Shown here one piece after another: positions 9,109 through 18,544 of a stretch of 64,000 nucleotides of DNA; position 1 is the first letter of the stretch; each line of letters begins with the position of its first letter. This stretch comes from Hypericibacter terrae (GTDB taxonomy: Bacteria > Pseudomonadota > Alphaproteobacteria > Dongiales > Dongiaceae), in the NCBI RefSeq assembly GCF_008728855.1, contig NZ_CP042906.1, positions 62,001 to 126,000 on the forward strand, in the 5' to 3' direction. Below the pieces are notes generated by a model, which saw nothing but the letters and a program-made list of their open reading frames with translations, did no database searches and was not told the DNA's origin. The position numbers were made by a program, and so were the translations under genes.

Positions 9109-9789
9109 GCGTGGTCGAAGGACAAGGGGCGGGGGCAGGGCCCGGGCGAGGAGCCCGGCAAGCGCGGCTATCATCACGGCAATCTGCGCGAGACGCTGAT
9201 CCGCGCCGCCCTCGATTTGATCGGCGAGAAGGGGCCGGCCGGCTTCACCTTCGCCGATGCGGCGCGCTGGGCCGGGGTCAGCCCCGCCGCGCCCTACCGT
9301 CATTTCCGTGACCGCGATGCGCTCATGGCCGACGTCGCGCGCCAGGGGTTCGAGCGGTTCGAGGCCTTCCTCAAGACCGCCTGGAACGACGGAAGGCCGG
9401 ATCCCTTCACTGCCTTCAACAATCTGGGGAAGGCCTATCTCGCCTTCGCGCGCACCGAGCCCGCCTATTTCGCGGCGATGTTCGAGGCCGGCATTCCGCT
9501 CGAGACCAATCCGGAGCTGCGCCAGGCGGGCGACCGCGCCTTCGCGATCCTGCGCACGGCCTCCGAGGCGCTGGCCGAAAAGCTGCCCAAGGCCGGGCGC
9601 CCGCCCGCTTCCATGATGGCGCTCCATATCTGGTCGATCTCGCATGGCATCGCCTCGCTGTTCGGGCGCGGCGACGCGGCCCGGCGCAAGCTGCCGATGA
9701 CACCGGAAGAGCTGCTGGAAGCGGCGGTCCTGATCTATCTCCAGGGACTCGGCTGGGGCGGTTCGGACGGCAACAGCAGCCCGCGCTGA
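9106..9789 (+). CDS. TetR-family regulator with WHG-type C-terminal domain
   Basis: 227 residues. The N-terminus carries YHHGNLRETLI and the helix-turn-helix FADAARWAGVSPAAPYRHF, the hallmark of the TetR subgroup with a WHG C-terminal domain. A short basic and Gly-rich tail precedes it. The start at 9106 sits inside an inverted repeat. A T-rich intrinsic terminator follows the stop, so the gene is probably monocistronic. It may also control the DUF2852 gene downstream through the inverted repeat at 9859. Inducer unknown. Confidence 0.85.
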   Translation: MAWSKDKGRGQGPGEEPGKRGYHHGNLRETLIRAALDLIGEKGPAGFTFADAARWAGVSPAAPYRHFRDRDALMADVARQGFERFEAFLKTAWNDGRPDPFTAFNNLGKAYLAFARTEPAYFAAMFEAGIPLETNPELRQAGDRAFAILRTASEALAEKLPKAGRPPASMMALHIWSISHGIASLFGRGDAARRKLPMTPEELLEAAVLIYLQGLGWGGSDGNSSPR

Positions 9790-9808
9790 GGCTCGCTCGG
9801 GCTTTTTT
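9778..9808 (+). terminator. intrinsic terminator after the TetR gene
   Basis: AGCCCG (9778-9783) pairs with CGGGCT (9798-9803), directly followed by TTTTT. The left arm overlaps the stop codon region of the TetR gene. Confidence 0.65.
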
Positions 9809-9830
9809 CGCGGATTCTCGGGTCGCCGTC

Positions 9831-9883
9831 TTGACAGGTCAGCCGGCATCTCTTACGTATGTGAATGTCATTAACATTCACAT
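9831..9883 (+). promoter_or_regulatory. promoter element and inverted-repeat operator of the DUF2852 gene
   Basis: TTGACA at 9831-9836 is a perfect -35; a weak TACGTA lies 17 bases on. Overlapping and just downstream is ATGTGAATG (9859-9867), a 7-base spacer, and CATTCACAT (9875-9883), a perfect 9-bp inverted repeat. Its position on the transcription start suggests a repressor site. The TetR protein encoded immediately upstream is the obvious candidate, though its own start-codon repeat shares only ATGTRA/TYACAT ends and has different half-site spacing. Confidence 0.55.
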
Positions 9884-9895
9884 GGGGCGGTCGAC

Positions 9896-10297
9896 ATGGA
9901 TATTGCCGCGAAGCTCGACGACATCGGGAAGCCCGCCTGGATCGGAGTGACGGTCCTCGGCTTCATCCTCTTCTGGCCAATCGGACTTGGGGTCCTGGCC
10001 TATCTCATCTGGAGCGGACGCATGGGCGGTTGGAAACGGGATTTCGACGGCATGAACAAGGCGCGCGGCCGTTGGTATGGCCCCTCGGGTTGCGGCTGGG
10101 GCCGCAGCCGGTCGCAGGCGACCGGCAACCACGCCTTCGACGAATATCGCGCGGACACGCTGCGCCGGCTCGAGGAAGAGGAGCGCGAGTTCCGGGAGTT
10201 CCTCGATCGGCTGCGCCAGGCGAAGGACAAGGCCGAGTTCGACCAGTTCATGAACGATCGCCAGCGCCGCGGACCGGACGCCCAGCCGCAGGGCTGA
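9896..10297 (+). CDS. DUF2852 family membrane protein
   Basis: 133 residues. One or two hydrophobic segments at about 18-42 (VLGFILFWPIGLGVLAYLIW) are followed by WKRDFDGM, an Asn/His/Phe segment and a charged coiled coil (EEEEREFREFLDRLRQAKDK). This matches the alphaproteobacterial DUF2852 family, of unknown function. Expression is probably controlled from the repeat-bearing promoter directly upstream. Confidence 0.8.
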   Translation: MDIAAKLDDIGKPAWIGVTVLGFILFWPIGLGVLAYLIWSGRMGGWKRDFDGMNKARGRWYGPSGCGWGRSRSQATGNHAFDEYRADTLRRLEEEEREFREFLDRLRQAKDKAEFDQFMNDRQRRGPDAQPQG

Positions 10298-10333
10298 CGC
10301 TTCCGTCGACGGCGAGTGCTTTCCCAAAGACAC

Positions 10334-10363
10334 GGGCCCTGGCTTCGAGAGAAGCCAGGGCCC
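10334..10363. terminator. perfect 13-bp hairpin between convergent genes
   Basis: GGGCCCTGGCTTC, loop GAGA, GAAGCCAGGGCCC. It lies between the ends of the DUF2852 gene (+) and the first cupredoxin gene (-), so it can serve both strands. T-runs after it are short (GTCTTT on the - strand side). Confidence 0.65.
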
Positions 10364-10398
10364 GATGTCGTTTCAGCCCGCCATGATGAGTGGAGCCA

Positions 10399-10896
10399 TC
10401 ACTCGACCGTGAAGGTCGTCCACATGCCCGCCATGTAGTGGCCGGGCACATTGCAATAGAGCAGATACTTCCCAGGCTTGAGCGTCACCGTCAGCTTTCC
10501 GGAGGCGCCAGGATCGAGTTCCGACACTTCGCCGAGATCGCCCGCGTTATCCTCGTCGACGCGACTCTCATTTGCGATATAGGGCTCCTGCTTCGACGGA
10601 TCTTCGAGGCGCGCCAGGATCATTTCATGGATCGTGTCCTTGGAAATGTTCTTCACCACGAAGGTGATCTCGCCCGCTTTCGCCTTCGGCGGCGATGCCT
10701 TGACCCTCATCGTCGCCATGGACATGTCCATGGCGCCCATGTTCATGCCCATATTTGTCGGCATGTCGACATTGGCGCCCTTGTCCGAGAGCAGCACCGT
10801 CACCGTCGTGCTGGCGGCTTGCAGGGGGCTGGCGAGAGTCCCGGCCGCGATCATGGCGGCGACGGGCAACAGCAGGCGGAATTTCGGGATACGCAT
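10399..10896 (-). CDS. periplasmic cupredoxin (blue-copper-like) protein A
   Basis: 165 residues with a signal peptide (about 1-28, ending LQA-A). Type-1 copper ligands are visible as H90, C148 (YCNVPGH), H153 and M158. A Met-rich stretch at residues 45-63, with NMGMNMG and DMSMATM, lies before the copper fold and may bind extra Cu(I). ATG 10896 is preceded by GAGGA. It is a paralogue of the next gene. Likely roles are electron transfer or copper handling in the periplasm; no redox partner is adjacent. Confidence 0.8.
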   Translation of the reverse strand: MRIPKFRLLLPVAAMIAAGTLASPLQAASTTVTVLLSDKGANVDMPTNMGMNMGAMDMSMATMRVKASPPKAKAGEITFVVKNISKDTIHEMILARLEDPSKQEPYIANESRVDEDNAGDLGEVSELDPGASGKLTVTLKPGKYLLYCNVPGHYMAGMWTTFTVE

Positions 10897-11170
10897 GTCT
10901 TCCTCATCATGGTTCGAGACGTCGCGCGGGTCCGCATCGGCGATGCGGCCTCTCCGGTCAGCCTGATGATGGTGCGCGTTTCGGCGGCGCCGACATGAAG
11001 GTCGCTGGCGCCGCTCCACAGGCGAGCGCTGCCCGATATCCGACGGCCCCCGCCGATCTCCCGCGGAACTCCGGCAAGCGTCAACCTGGCATGCGCGCGG
11101 GGCGGGTCGCATTGATCTGGCGCAAGCCGCGCGCCCATGGGACCTCCCCGCGCCCGCCATCGCGAATCGA

Positions 11171-11200
11171 AAGCGCCGGGCCTCGTTCGACCCGGCGCTT
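11171..11200 (-). terminator. 10-bp perfect hairpin after cupredoxin B
   Basis: AAGCGCCGGG (11171-11180) and CCCGGCGCTT (11191-11200), 10-base loop, 30 bases past the stop of the upstream cupredoxin gene. No long T-run follows, so termination strength is uncertain. Confidence 0.5.
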
Positions 11201-11229
11201 CATGGCACAGACCGCACGGCCGATGAGAT

Positions 11230-11724
11230 CTACTGCACCGTCACTTCCGTCCACATGCCGTTGGCGAAGTGGCCGGGGATGTTGCAGAACAGCAGATATT
11301 TTCCGGGCTTGAGTTTCAGGCGCAGCGCGCCCGCCTTGCCGGGATCGAGCTCCGAGACCTCGCCCAGATGGCCGGCGGCGTCCTCGTCGACGCGGTTCTC
11401 GGCCTCGTTGTAGGGCAGTGGCGACTTGGCGTCGTGCACCGGCACCACGATCATCTCATGGATCGTTTCGCTGGAATTGTTGGTGACCTCGAAGGTGACC
11501 TCGCCGGCCTTCACCGCCGCCGGCACCGCGCGAACGCCCATGGTCGCCTTCGACATGTCGCTGCCGCCCATATTCATGCCGAGATTCGTCGCCATGTCGG
11601 CGTTGGTCCCCTTGTCCCACAGCGTCACATTGACGGTGGAGGCGGCCATCGCCGATCCGCTCAGGGTCGCGGCCAGCGCGATCGAACCGAGGGGAAGAAG
11701 GAATGCCAATCTGAAAGCCCGCAT
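11230..11724 (-). CDS. periplasmic cupredoxin (blue-copper-like) protein B
   Basis: 164 residues, paralogue of protein A with the same order: signal peptide (about 1-28), Met-rich segment (NLGMNMGGSDMSKATM), His ligand H89 in TIHEM, then C147 in FCNIPGH, H152 and M157. The two genes are in the same direction about 330 bases apart, each with its own hairpin after the stop, so they are probably expressed separately. Function as for A: copper-binding electron carrier or copper-stress protein. Confidence 0.8.
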   Translation of the reverse strand: MRAFRLAFLLPLGSIALAATLSGSAMAASTVNVTLWDKGTNADMATNLGMNMGGSDMSKATMGVRAVPAAVKAGEVTFEVTNNSSETIHEMIVVPVHDAKSPLPYNEAENRVDEDAAGHLGEVSELDPGKAGALRLKLKPGKYLLFCNIPGHFANGMWTEVTVQ

Positions 11725-11895
11725 GATGTCCTCGTAACAAGATTGATGATGAGTGCTGCGCCGGAACCGGCCGGGCAGGCTCTATCTAGCGACGCCGGCT
11801 GTCGCCAAGCTGTCGGAGGGAAACCGGGAGATCGCGGTAAACGGGGGTTAACGAGGCGTAACGTCGCAGTGCCCGGCCCCGCCCGGAGGGGAATG

Positions 11896-13575
11896 CTACT
11901 CGGCGGCGTCGCTGCGCCGGGAGAGCAGCGGGATCGCGGCGAGGAGCGCCTTGGTGTAGTCCTCGCGCGGATGGCTCAGCACCTGCTCGGTCGCTCCATA
12001 TTCGACGAGCTTGCCCTGGCGCATCACCGCGACCTGCTCGCAGAGATAACGCACCACCGCGAGGTCGTGCGAGATCAGGATCAGGGTCAATCCCATCTCG
12101 CGCCGCAGCCGCTCGAACAGGCCCAGGATCTGCGCCTGGATGGTGACGTCGAGCGCCGAGGTCACCTCGTCGGCGATCAGGATCTCGGGCTCGAGGGCCA
12201 GCGCGCGCGCGATGCCGACGCGCTGGCGCTGGCCGCCGGAAAGCTGCGTGGTGCGTCGTTCCAGGAGATTCTTCGGCAGCTCGACCTTCGCCATCAGGTC
12301 GGCCAGGCGTTCGGGAATCTCGCGGTCGCTGCAGAGGCGATGCTGGCGCAGCGGCTCGGCCAGGGTCGCGGCCACGGTCATCGCCGGATTGAGCGAGAGG
12401 AACGGGTCCTGGAACACCATCTGCATCTTGCGCTGCTCGGCGGGAGGCCGTTCCCGCAACAGGCGTTCGATCGGCTTGCCGTCGACCAGGATGCGGCCCG
12501 CCTGGGGTGCCGCCAGCCCGATCAGGCTGCGGGCGATCGTGCTTTTTCCCGAGCCCGATTCGCCGACGATGCCGAGCGAACCGCCGCGCGGCAGGGTGAA
12601 GGAGACGCCATCCACGGCGGTGACGACATGGGCCGGCCGGCGCATGACCCAGCCGGTCAGGCTCTGGGCCGAGCGGAACTCCACCTTCAGCCCCTCGACC
12701 GCGAGACGCAGCGCCGGCTTGGCCGTGACGTCCGTCTTGCGCACCGCCGGTTTCATCAGCGAGGGCTGCGAGGCGATCAGGCGCTTGGTGTAGTCGTTGC
12801 GGGGCGAGGTCAGGATCTGCTCGACCGGGCCGGTCTCCATCACCGCCCCGTCCTTCATCACCACGACCCGGTCGCACATCTCGGCGATGACGCCCAGATC
12901 GTGCGAGACCAGGATCAGCGACAATTGCCGCTCGCGCCGGATGCGGCGCAGCAAGGCCAGGATCTGCGCCTGCACCGTGACATCGAGCGCGGTGGTGGGT
13001 TCGTCGGCGATGAGGATATCGGGCTCGCAGGCGAGCGCCGCCGCGATCATGACCCGCTGGCGCATGCCGCCCGAGAGCTCGTGCGGGTAGGCGCCCGCAC
13101 GCCGCGCCGGGTCGGTGATCTGCATGTCGCGCAGGAGCTCGACCGCCTTGAGCTTCGCCTGGCTCCAGCTCAGGCCCTGATGCAGCACCATCCCTTCGCC
13201 GACCTGGCGCCAGACCGGCATGATCGGATCGAGATGGGTCGAGGGATTCTGGAAGATCATCGCGGCCGTCTCGCCGCGGAAGCGCAGCAGCTCGGCCTCG
13301 CTCATCCCCAGGACGTCGGTGCCTTCGACCAGGATTCGGCCCGACCGCACCGTCGCATTGCCCGCGATCAGCTTCAGGAGCGCGCGGCAGGCGACGGTCT
13401 TGCCCGAGCCGGATTCGCCGACGATCCCGAGCGCCTCGCCGCGATTGAGGGAGAAGGAGACGCCTTTCAGCGCCGTCACGGATCCGTACTGGGTGGCGAA
13501 GTCGATGGCGAGATTCTCGACCTTGACGAGTTCCTCGCCCCCGTTCGTCTCCGTGGCGCCGGCCTTGTCGGTCAT
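11896..13575 (-). CDS. dipeptide/nickel-type ABC transporter, fused double ATPase subunit
   Basis: 559 residues holding two complete nucleotide-binding domains, as in DppD-DppF fusions. Domain one: Walker A GESGSGKT, signature LSGGMRQR, Walker B LIADEP. Domain two: [22 protein letters not shown]. The C-terminal oligopeptide-importer extension is present after each. The ATG at 13575 is two bases after the permease stop. It energises the importer formed with the two permeases and binding protein upstream. The peptide, amide or other solute is not identifiable. Confidence 0.9.
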   Translation of the reverse strand: MTDKAGATETNGGEELVKVENLAIDFATQYGSVTALKGVSFSLNRGEALGIVGESGSGKTVACRALLKLIAGNATVRSGRILVEGTDVLGMSEAELLRFRGETAAMIFQNPSTHLDPIMPVWRQVGEGMVLHQGLSWSQAKLKAVELLRDMQITDPARRAGAYPHELSGGMRQRVMIAAALACEPDILIADEPTTALDVTVQAQILALLRRIRRERQLSLILVSHDLGVIAEMCDRVVVMKDGAVMETGPVEQILTSPRNDYTKRLIASQPSLMKPAVRKTDVTAKPALRLAVEGLKVEFRSAQSLTGWVMRRPAHVVTAVDGVSFTLPRGGSLGIVGESGSGKSTIARSLIGLAAPQAGRILVDGKPIERLLRERPPAEQRKMQMVFQDPFLSLNPAMTVAATLAEPLRQHRLCSDREIPERLADLMAKVELPKNLLERRTTQLSGGQRQRVGIARALALEPEILIADEVTSALDVTIQAQILGLFERLRREMGLTLILISHDLAVVRYLCEQVAVMRQGKLVEYGATEQVLSHPREDYTKALLAAIPLLSRRSDAAE

Positions 13576-13577
13576 CC

Positions 13578-14432
13578 TCAAGGCCCCGTGTTCAGCAGGC
13601 GGGCGAGCCCGTCGGCAATGAGCGAGAGTCCGAGCGCCAGGATACAGATCGCGAGACCGGGAAAGAAAGCGATCCACCAAGCGGTGGTGAGATAGTTGGC
13701 GCCCTCGGCGATCATGGCACCCCATTCGGGCGTTGGTGGCTGCACGCCCAGCCCCAGGAATCCCAGCGACGAGCCCAACACGATGGTCAGGACCGCGTCG
13801 GTCATCACGAACACCGCCGAGGGGATCATGGCGTTTGGCAGCACATGGAACAGCATGGTGCGGACATGGCTGAAGCCCATGCTGCGCGCCGCCAGCACGA
13901 AATCGGCATTGCGCAGCACCAGCGCCTCGCTGCGCACGAGGCGCGCATAGGTGACCCAGTTCACCAGCGTGAGCGAGATGAAATAGCTTCGCAAGCCCGA
14001 CCCCAGCACCGCGACGATGGCGATCACCAGCACGAAATAAGGAAAGGAGACGGTGATCTCGAAGATGCGCATCAGCACGGAATCGATGCGCCCGCCGAAA
14101 TAGCCGCCGAGGAGGCCGATGATGGTGCCGAGGATGATAGGTCCGACGACACCGAAGAAGGCCATCATCAGATCGGCGCGCGCGCCATGGAGGAGGCGGC
14201 TGAAGATGTCGCGGCCGAGCGCGTCGGACCCCAGCCAATGGGCTTCGCCGGGAGGCTGCAGGATATTGAGGACGTCGACCTTGATCGGGTCGTATTCGGT
14301 GAGGAGCGGGGCCGCCAGCGCCAGAAAAACCCAGATCAGGGTGAGGGCGACACCCACGACCAGCGTCGTCGGCAGCGACGCCCAGAGGCGTGCCAGACGG
14401 TTTTGCGAAGGCCCTGCGATCGTGGCGCTCAC
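13578..14432 (-). CDS. ABC transporter permease, DppC/OppC type
   Basis: 284 residues with six predicted helices. Family signatures include LGSDALGRDIFSRLL near residue 68 and the EAA-type loop RSMGFSHVRTMLFHVLPN. The start overlaps the stop of the upstream permease by four bases (ATGA), showing translational coupling. It forms the membrane channel with the DppB-type subunit. Confidence 0.9.
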   Translation of the reverse strand: MSATIAGPSQNRLARLWASLPTTLVVGVALTLIWVFLALAAPLLTEYDPIKVDVLNILQPPGEAHWLGSDALGRDIFSRLLHGARADLMMAFFGVVGPIILGTIIGLLGGYFGGRIDSVLMRIFEITVSFPYFVLVIAIVAVLGSGLRSYFISLTLVNWVTYARLVRSEALVLRNADFVLAARSMGFSHVRTMLFHVLPNAMIPSAVFVMTDAVLTIVLGSSLGFLGLGVQPPTPEWGAMIAEGANYLTTAWWIAFFPGLAICILALGLSLIADGLARLLNTGP

Positions 14433-15367
14433 AGTTTCACCCGCGGATCGAGCAGGACCGTCACCACATCGACGATGAAGTTGGTGATGACGATGCCGAA
14501 GGCGAGGACCAATGTCATCGCCTGCACCACGAAATAATCGCGGGTCAGCACACCGCGAATGAGAGCCTGGCCCATGCCCGGGATGTTGAACACATTCTCG
14601 ATCACCACGGTGCCGCCGATCAGGAAGGAGACCACCACGCCCATCAGATTGACTGTCGGCAGCAGCGAGTTCCAGAACACATGGCGGCTGAAGATATAGC
14701 CTTCGGACAGCCCCTTCGAACGGCCGGCCGTGGCGTAGTCCGCATCCATCTGCTGGATGAAAGTCGCCCGCAGATTGCGGGTCAGGATCGGCGTGACGCT
14801 GATCGCGATCGTGAGAGCCGGCAGGAACAGGTGATAGAGGTTGTCGAAGAAATTGGGGCTGTAGCCCGAGACCGGGAACAGCTTGAATTTGAGGCAGAAG
14901 CCCAAGATCAGCATCAGCCCGACGAAGTAAGAGGGGATTCCGACACTGCCCACGCAGACGAGGCGAACCACCTGATCGAGCCAGCGCCCGCGTGAGCGGG
15001 CCGCGGCGGTCGCGAGCGCCAGGGTGAAGGCGACCGAGAGCGCCAGGCCATAGAGGATCAGATAGAGCGTGGGCTCGATGCGATCCAGGATCACCCGGCC
15101 GACCGGGCTGCGATAGATGATGGATTGCCCGAAATCGCCGCGAAGCGCGTTCAGCACGAAATAGAAATACTGGACCAGGATCGGCTGATCGAGGCCGTAG
15201 CGGGCGCGGATGAAATCGACGGCGTCTTGCGAGGCCTTGGGCCCCAGCATGATGCGCACCGGATCGCCGGGCGTCATCTGAATCAGGATGAAGGTGATCA
15301 GGCTGATCCCGATGATGACGGGAATCAGCTGCACCGGCCGTTTGAGCAGAAACGCGAAACGATCCAT
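14429..15367 (-). CDS. ABC transporter permease, DppB/OppB type
   Basis: 312 residues from ATG 15367; an in-frame ATG at 15403 would add 12 residues, and neither has a good SD. Typical motifs are IQMTPGDPVR near the N-terminus, GLDQPILVQY and the EAA loop. Six helices are expected. It sits between the substrate-binding protein and the DppC-type permease and belongs to the same operon. Confidence 0.88.
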   Translation of the reverse strand: MDRFAFLLKRPVQLIPVIIGISLITFILIQMTPGDPVRIMLGPKASQDAVDFIRARYGLDQPILVQYFYFVLNALRGDFGQSIIYRSPVGRVILDRIEPTLYLILYGLALSVAFTLALATAAARSRGRWLDQVVRLVCVGSVGIPSYFVGLMLILGFCLKFKLFPVSGYSPNFFDNLYHLFLPALTIAISVTPILTRNLRATFIQQMDADYATAGRSKGLSEGYIFSRHVFWNSLLPTVNLMGVVVSFLIGGTVVIENVFNIPGMGQALIRGVLTRDYFVVQAMTLVLAFGIVITNFIVDVVTVLLDPRVKL

Positions 15368-15407
15368 GCGCCGATGATTCGCTGGCCGTGATGGGAGAAG
15401 CAAGAAT

Positions 15408-15455
15408 GCATCCGGGTCCGAACCGGTCTTGGGAACCGGCCCGGACCCGCGATGC
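15408..15455 (-). terminator. intra-operon hairpin between binding protein and permease genes
   Basis: Nested complementary arms GCATC/GATGC and GGGTCCG/CGGACCC with an inner ACCGGT/ACCGG pairing, lying between the binding-protein stop and the permease start. Such hairpins often lower expression of permeases relative to the binding protein; that role is inferred. Confidence 0.5.
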
Positions 15456-15465
15456 GACCGGAAAC

Positions 15466-16995
15466 CTAGACCAGATCGGTCTGATCGATCTCGGAGAACT
15501 GGAGACCGATATTCAGGATCAGGTCCTTGACCTTCGGGCTGTAGGCATTGAGCCAGGCCGGATAGTAGAGCGCGACCTGCGCCACCTCATCCACGGTGAT
15601 CTGCTGGATCTTGGCATAGATGGCGCCGCGCTTGTCGCCCTCGACCTCGCCCGCCCCCTCCTCGATCAGCTTGTTGACCTCGTCGTTATTGTAGCGGGTG
15701 TAGTAGGACTTGTTGTCGCCGGCACCCCAGGCGCACCAACGCAACGCATTGTCCGGATCGCGCGTCTCATTGTACCACCAGTTGATCTGGGACTGATAAT
15801 CGCCGTCGATCAGCCGCGTCCAGACGCTGGTCGGATCGACCTTGGCGACGTTGGCAGTGATGCCGACTTCGGCAAGCTGCGCCTGGATCAGCACGGCGGT
15901 CTTCTCGTCGTCGGAGGTGCCGGCGGCAACCATCAGCTCGAAGCTGGCGTCGCTGACGCCCGATTCCGCGAGCAGGGCCTTCGCCTTCGCCACGTCGCGC
16001 TGGATCACCGGCAGCGATTTGTCGAAGTAATTGAGGGCAGGGCTGAAGATCGAGTTTGCCGGCGTGCCGGTGCCGAGCGTCACCGTATCGCAGATCGCCT
16101 TGCGATCGATGCCGTGGCTGACCGCCTGCCGGAACTTCAGATTGTCAAACGGTGCCTTCGAGTGGTTGATCAGCAGTTCGTAGGTCACGCTCGAGGTTTC
16201 GGGGTCGGCACGGAAGCCGGCCGCCTTGAGTTCGGCCAGACGCGCGATGGGAACGCCGATATTGACGTCGAGTTCGCCCGCCTGGAGCATCGAGATGCGG
16301 GTGTTGTCGTCGGGCACATAGCGGAACTCGATGCCGTCCAGATGCGGCAGGCCTTGGCGGTAATAATGCTCGTTCTTCGCCAGGACCACGCGGTCACCCG
16401 GCTTCCAATCGACGAACTTGAAGGGACCGGAGGTGACGGGCGCCTTGGCGAAGGCATCGTCGCCCATTTTCTCGACCGCGGCCTTCGGGACGATGCCGGT
16501 GTTCCAGATCTCGGTCAGGGTCAGGAAGGGCGTGAATTTGCGGTCGAGCGTCATGACGACCGTCTTGGCGTCCTTGGCCTTCGCTTCCTTGAGCGGTTGG
16601 AAGGGCGCGGCGTAGGCCGAATCCTTCTGGAAACGCATGCGGGTGTAGCTGAAGGCGACATCCTCGGCCGTGATCGGCGAGCCGTCGGCGAACTTGGCGT
16701 CGCGCAGATAGAACGTATAAACCAGCCCGTCGTCGGAGATGTCCCATTTCTCCGCCAGGCCCGGCCCGACCTCGCTTCGGTCGGCATTGGCCTGGAGCAG
16801 GCGGGCGAACATCAGGCCCTGGATCATGATGTCCGAGCCATAAACGGTCTTGATCGGATCGAGCGTCAGCACGTCCGATCCGTAGCCCATGCGAAGGATC
16901 TTGGCGTCGGCGGCGCGTGCGCTGAAGGCCAGGCCGGGCAGCGTGGCCAGGCCGGCGGCGAAGGCGGTGGTTTGCAAGAATGAACGGCGATCCAT
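15466..16995 (-). CDS. ABC transporter substrate-binding protein, family 5 (DppA/OppA type)
   Basis: 509 residues. The N-terminus MDRRSFLQ followed by a hydrophobic stretch and ARAADA resembles a Tat signal (one Arg pair, not a perfect twin-Arg consensus). The mature part has the SBP_bac_5 pattern: YTFYLRDAKFADGSPITAEDVAFSY around residue 100 and DNTRISMLQAGELD around 235. It delivers solute to the permeases encoded downstream. The amidase upstream in the same operon suggests an amide- or peptide-like substrate, which is inference. Confidence 0.9.
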   Translation of the reverse strand: MDRRSFLQTTAFAAGLATLPGLAFSARAADAKILRMGYGSDVLTLDPIKTVYGSDIMIQGLMFARLLQANADRSEVGPGLAEKWDISDDGLVYTFYLRDAKFADGSPITAEDVAFSYTRMRFQKDSAYAAPFQPLKEAKAKDAKTVVMTLDRKFTPFLTLTEIWNTGIVPKAAVEKMGDDAFAKAPVTSGPFKFVDWKPGDRVVLAKNEHYYRQGLPHLDGIEFRYVPDDNTRISMLQAGELDVNIGVPIARLAELKAAGFRADPETSSVTYELLINHSKAPFDNLKFRQAVSHGIDRKAICDTVTLGTGTPANSIFSPALNYFDKSLPVIQRDVAKAKALLAESGVSDASFELMVAAGTSDDEKTAVLIQAQLAEVGITANVAKVDPTSVWTRLIDGDYQSQINWWYNETRDPDNALRWCAWGAGDNKSYYTRYNNDEVNKLIEEGAGEVEGDKRGAIYAKIQQITVDEVAQVALYYPAWLNAYSPKVKDLILNIGLQFSEIDQTDLV

Positions 16996-17080
16996 GGCGT
17001 TGAGTCCTCCTGTTGGGGGTCGTTGTTTGTTGTTGGTTGACGAGAGGCGAATCCGGCAGTCCGATCCCTTCTGTTCCGAT

Positions 17081-18520
17081 TCAGATCCTGGTCACATGCA
17101 GTGCCGGGCGGCGCTGGTCCCAGCGGTACTCCTGCTCGAGCTGGCGCGCGAGGCGCAGCAGCAGGTCCTCGCGGCCGAAGCCGGCGGCAAACTGCACGCC
17201 GACCGGCAGGCCCGTCTTCGTCCAGCCCAGCGGCAGCGAAATCGCCGGCGAGCCGGTGCCGTTGAAGAGCGCGGTGAAGGTTTCCTTCGGCGCCAGGTCG
17301 TCGAAGAAGCTGTCGACGGTGCGGCCCGGGCGATCCGGGCCGTAGGTGCCGACGGGTTCGGGCGTGATGGGCGCCGTCGGCGTGACCAGAATGTCATGGC
17401 GCGCCAGGAATTCGCCGACCGCACGCGTCACCCGGTCATAGACCTCGAGCCCCGTCACCAGTTGCGCGGCCGAGAGGGTCTGGCCATGGCGATAGACGGC
17501 GATGGTCGTGGCCTGAAGCTCGCTCTCGTCGACCGGCTTGCCCAGCGCCGCGGCCAGATCGTCCAGCGACGGGGTCATGGTGGCGGCCCAGATCACCTTC
17601 TGCGCCGCGAGGAAGGCGGCATAGTCGAAGCGCGGGCTCGCCTCCTCGACATGATGGCCCAGCGCCTCGAGCTGCTTGCCCGCTTCCCTCGTCACCCGCA
17701 CCACCTCCGGATCGAGCGGATAACCCGACCAGGACTCCGTGCAGAGCGCGACGCGCAGGGGCTTCGGCGGCGTCTCGATCGCCTTCGCATAGCTGCCGGC
17801 GGGCGGCGCGATCTCGTAAGCGTCGCCCGGTACCGCGCCGGAGGCCAGGTCGAGCAGCGTGGCGCAGTCGCGCAGGCTGCGCGTCAGCATGAAAGCGGTG
17901 GCGAGCCCCAGCAGCGGCGCGTTCGACTCCGGCGCGCCGCTGACGCGTCCGCGCGACGGTTTGAGGCCGACCAGGCCGCAGAAGGAAGCGGGGTTGCGGA
18001 TCGAGCCGCCGCCGTCGCCGCCTTGCGCGAAGGGCACGATGCCGGCCGCGACCGACGCAGCCGAGCCGCCGCTCGAGCCCGCGACGCCGCGCGACGGATC
18101 CCAGGGATTCTTCGTGGCGCCATAGAGCGAGGATTCGGTCGCGGCCGCGAGCCCGAATTCCGACGAGGTGGTGCGGGCGAGATTGACGAGCCCGCCGGCG
18201 CGCAGTTTCTTCCAGAAATCGGAATCCCGGGACGCGCGGAATTCGCGGGCGAAGACGCTGCCGAACTGCGCCTTGCGGCCCGCCTCGATCGGGAAATCCT
18301 TGGTGAGGGTGGGAAGCCCGCGATAGGGCCCGGGGCCCGGCGTCTCCGACAGCCCTTCGAAGGCATCTTGGTAGATTTCGATGACCGCATTGAGCTTCGG
18401 ATTGAGGGCGCCGATCGCCTCGATCACGGCCGCACCCAACTCGCGCGGCGTGGTCTCGCGCCGCTCGATCAGCGCGGCCAGGCCCAGCCCGTCAAAGGAG
18501 GCGAGCTCGGCGGCCCTCAT
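17081..18520 (-). CDS. amidase, amidase-signature family
   Basis: 479 residues. The Ser-cisSer-Lys triad is complete: K74 in TLTKDFPIE, cis-Ser S149 in GSSGGSAASVAAG and nucleophile S173 in GGGSIRNPAS, with the usual 24-residue spacing. The enzyme hydrolyses a carboxamide to acid and ammonia; substrate not identifiable. It is encoded between the RpiR regulator and the importer on the same strand and may process the imported compound. Confidence 0.88.
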   Translation of the reverse strand: MRAAELASFDGLGLAALIERRETTPRELGAAVIEAIGALNPKLNAVIEIYQDAFEGLSETPGPGPYRGLPTLTKDFPIEAGRKAQFGSVFAREFRASRDSDFWKKLRAGGLVNLARTTSSEFGLAAATESSLYGATKNPWDPSRGVAGSSGGSAASVAAGIVPFAQGGDGGGSIRNPASFCGLVGLKPSRGRVSGAPESNAPLLGLATAFMLTRSLRDCATLLDLASGAVPGDAYEIAPPAGSYAKAIETPPKPLRVALCTESWSGYPLDPEVVRVTREAGKQLEALGHHVEEASPRFDYAAFLAAQKVIWAATMTPSLDDLAAALGKPVDESELQATTIAVYRHGQTLSAAQLVTGLEVYDRVTRAVGEFLARHDILVTPTAPITPEPVGTYGPDRPGRTVDSFFDDLAPKETFTALFNGTGSPAISLPLGWTKTGLPVGVQFAAGFGREDLLLRLARQLEQEYRWDQRRPALHVTRI

Positions 18521-18544
18521 GAAGCGACCCGCGATGGAGCGCGC

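Noticed and set aside
11269-13695. 808-codon open frame on the + strand
   Set aside because: Antisense to the double-ATPase gene and others; His/Arg/Gly-rich with no motif. A GC-codon shadow.
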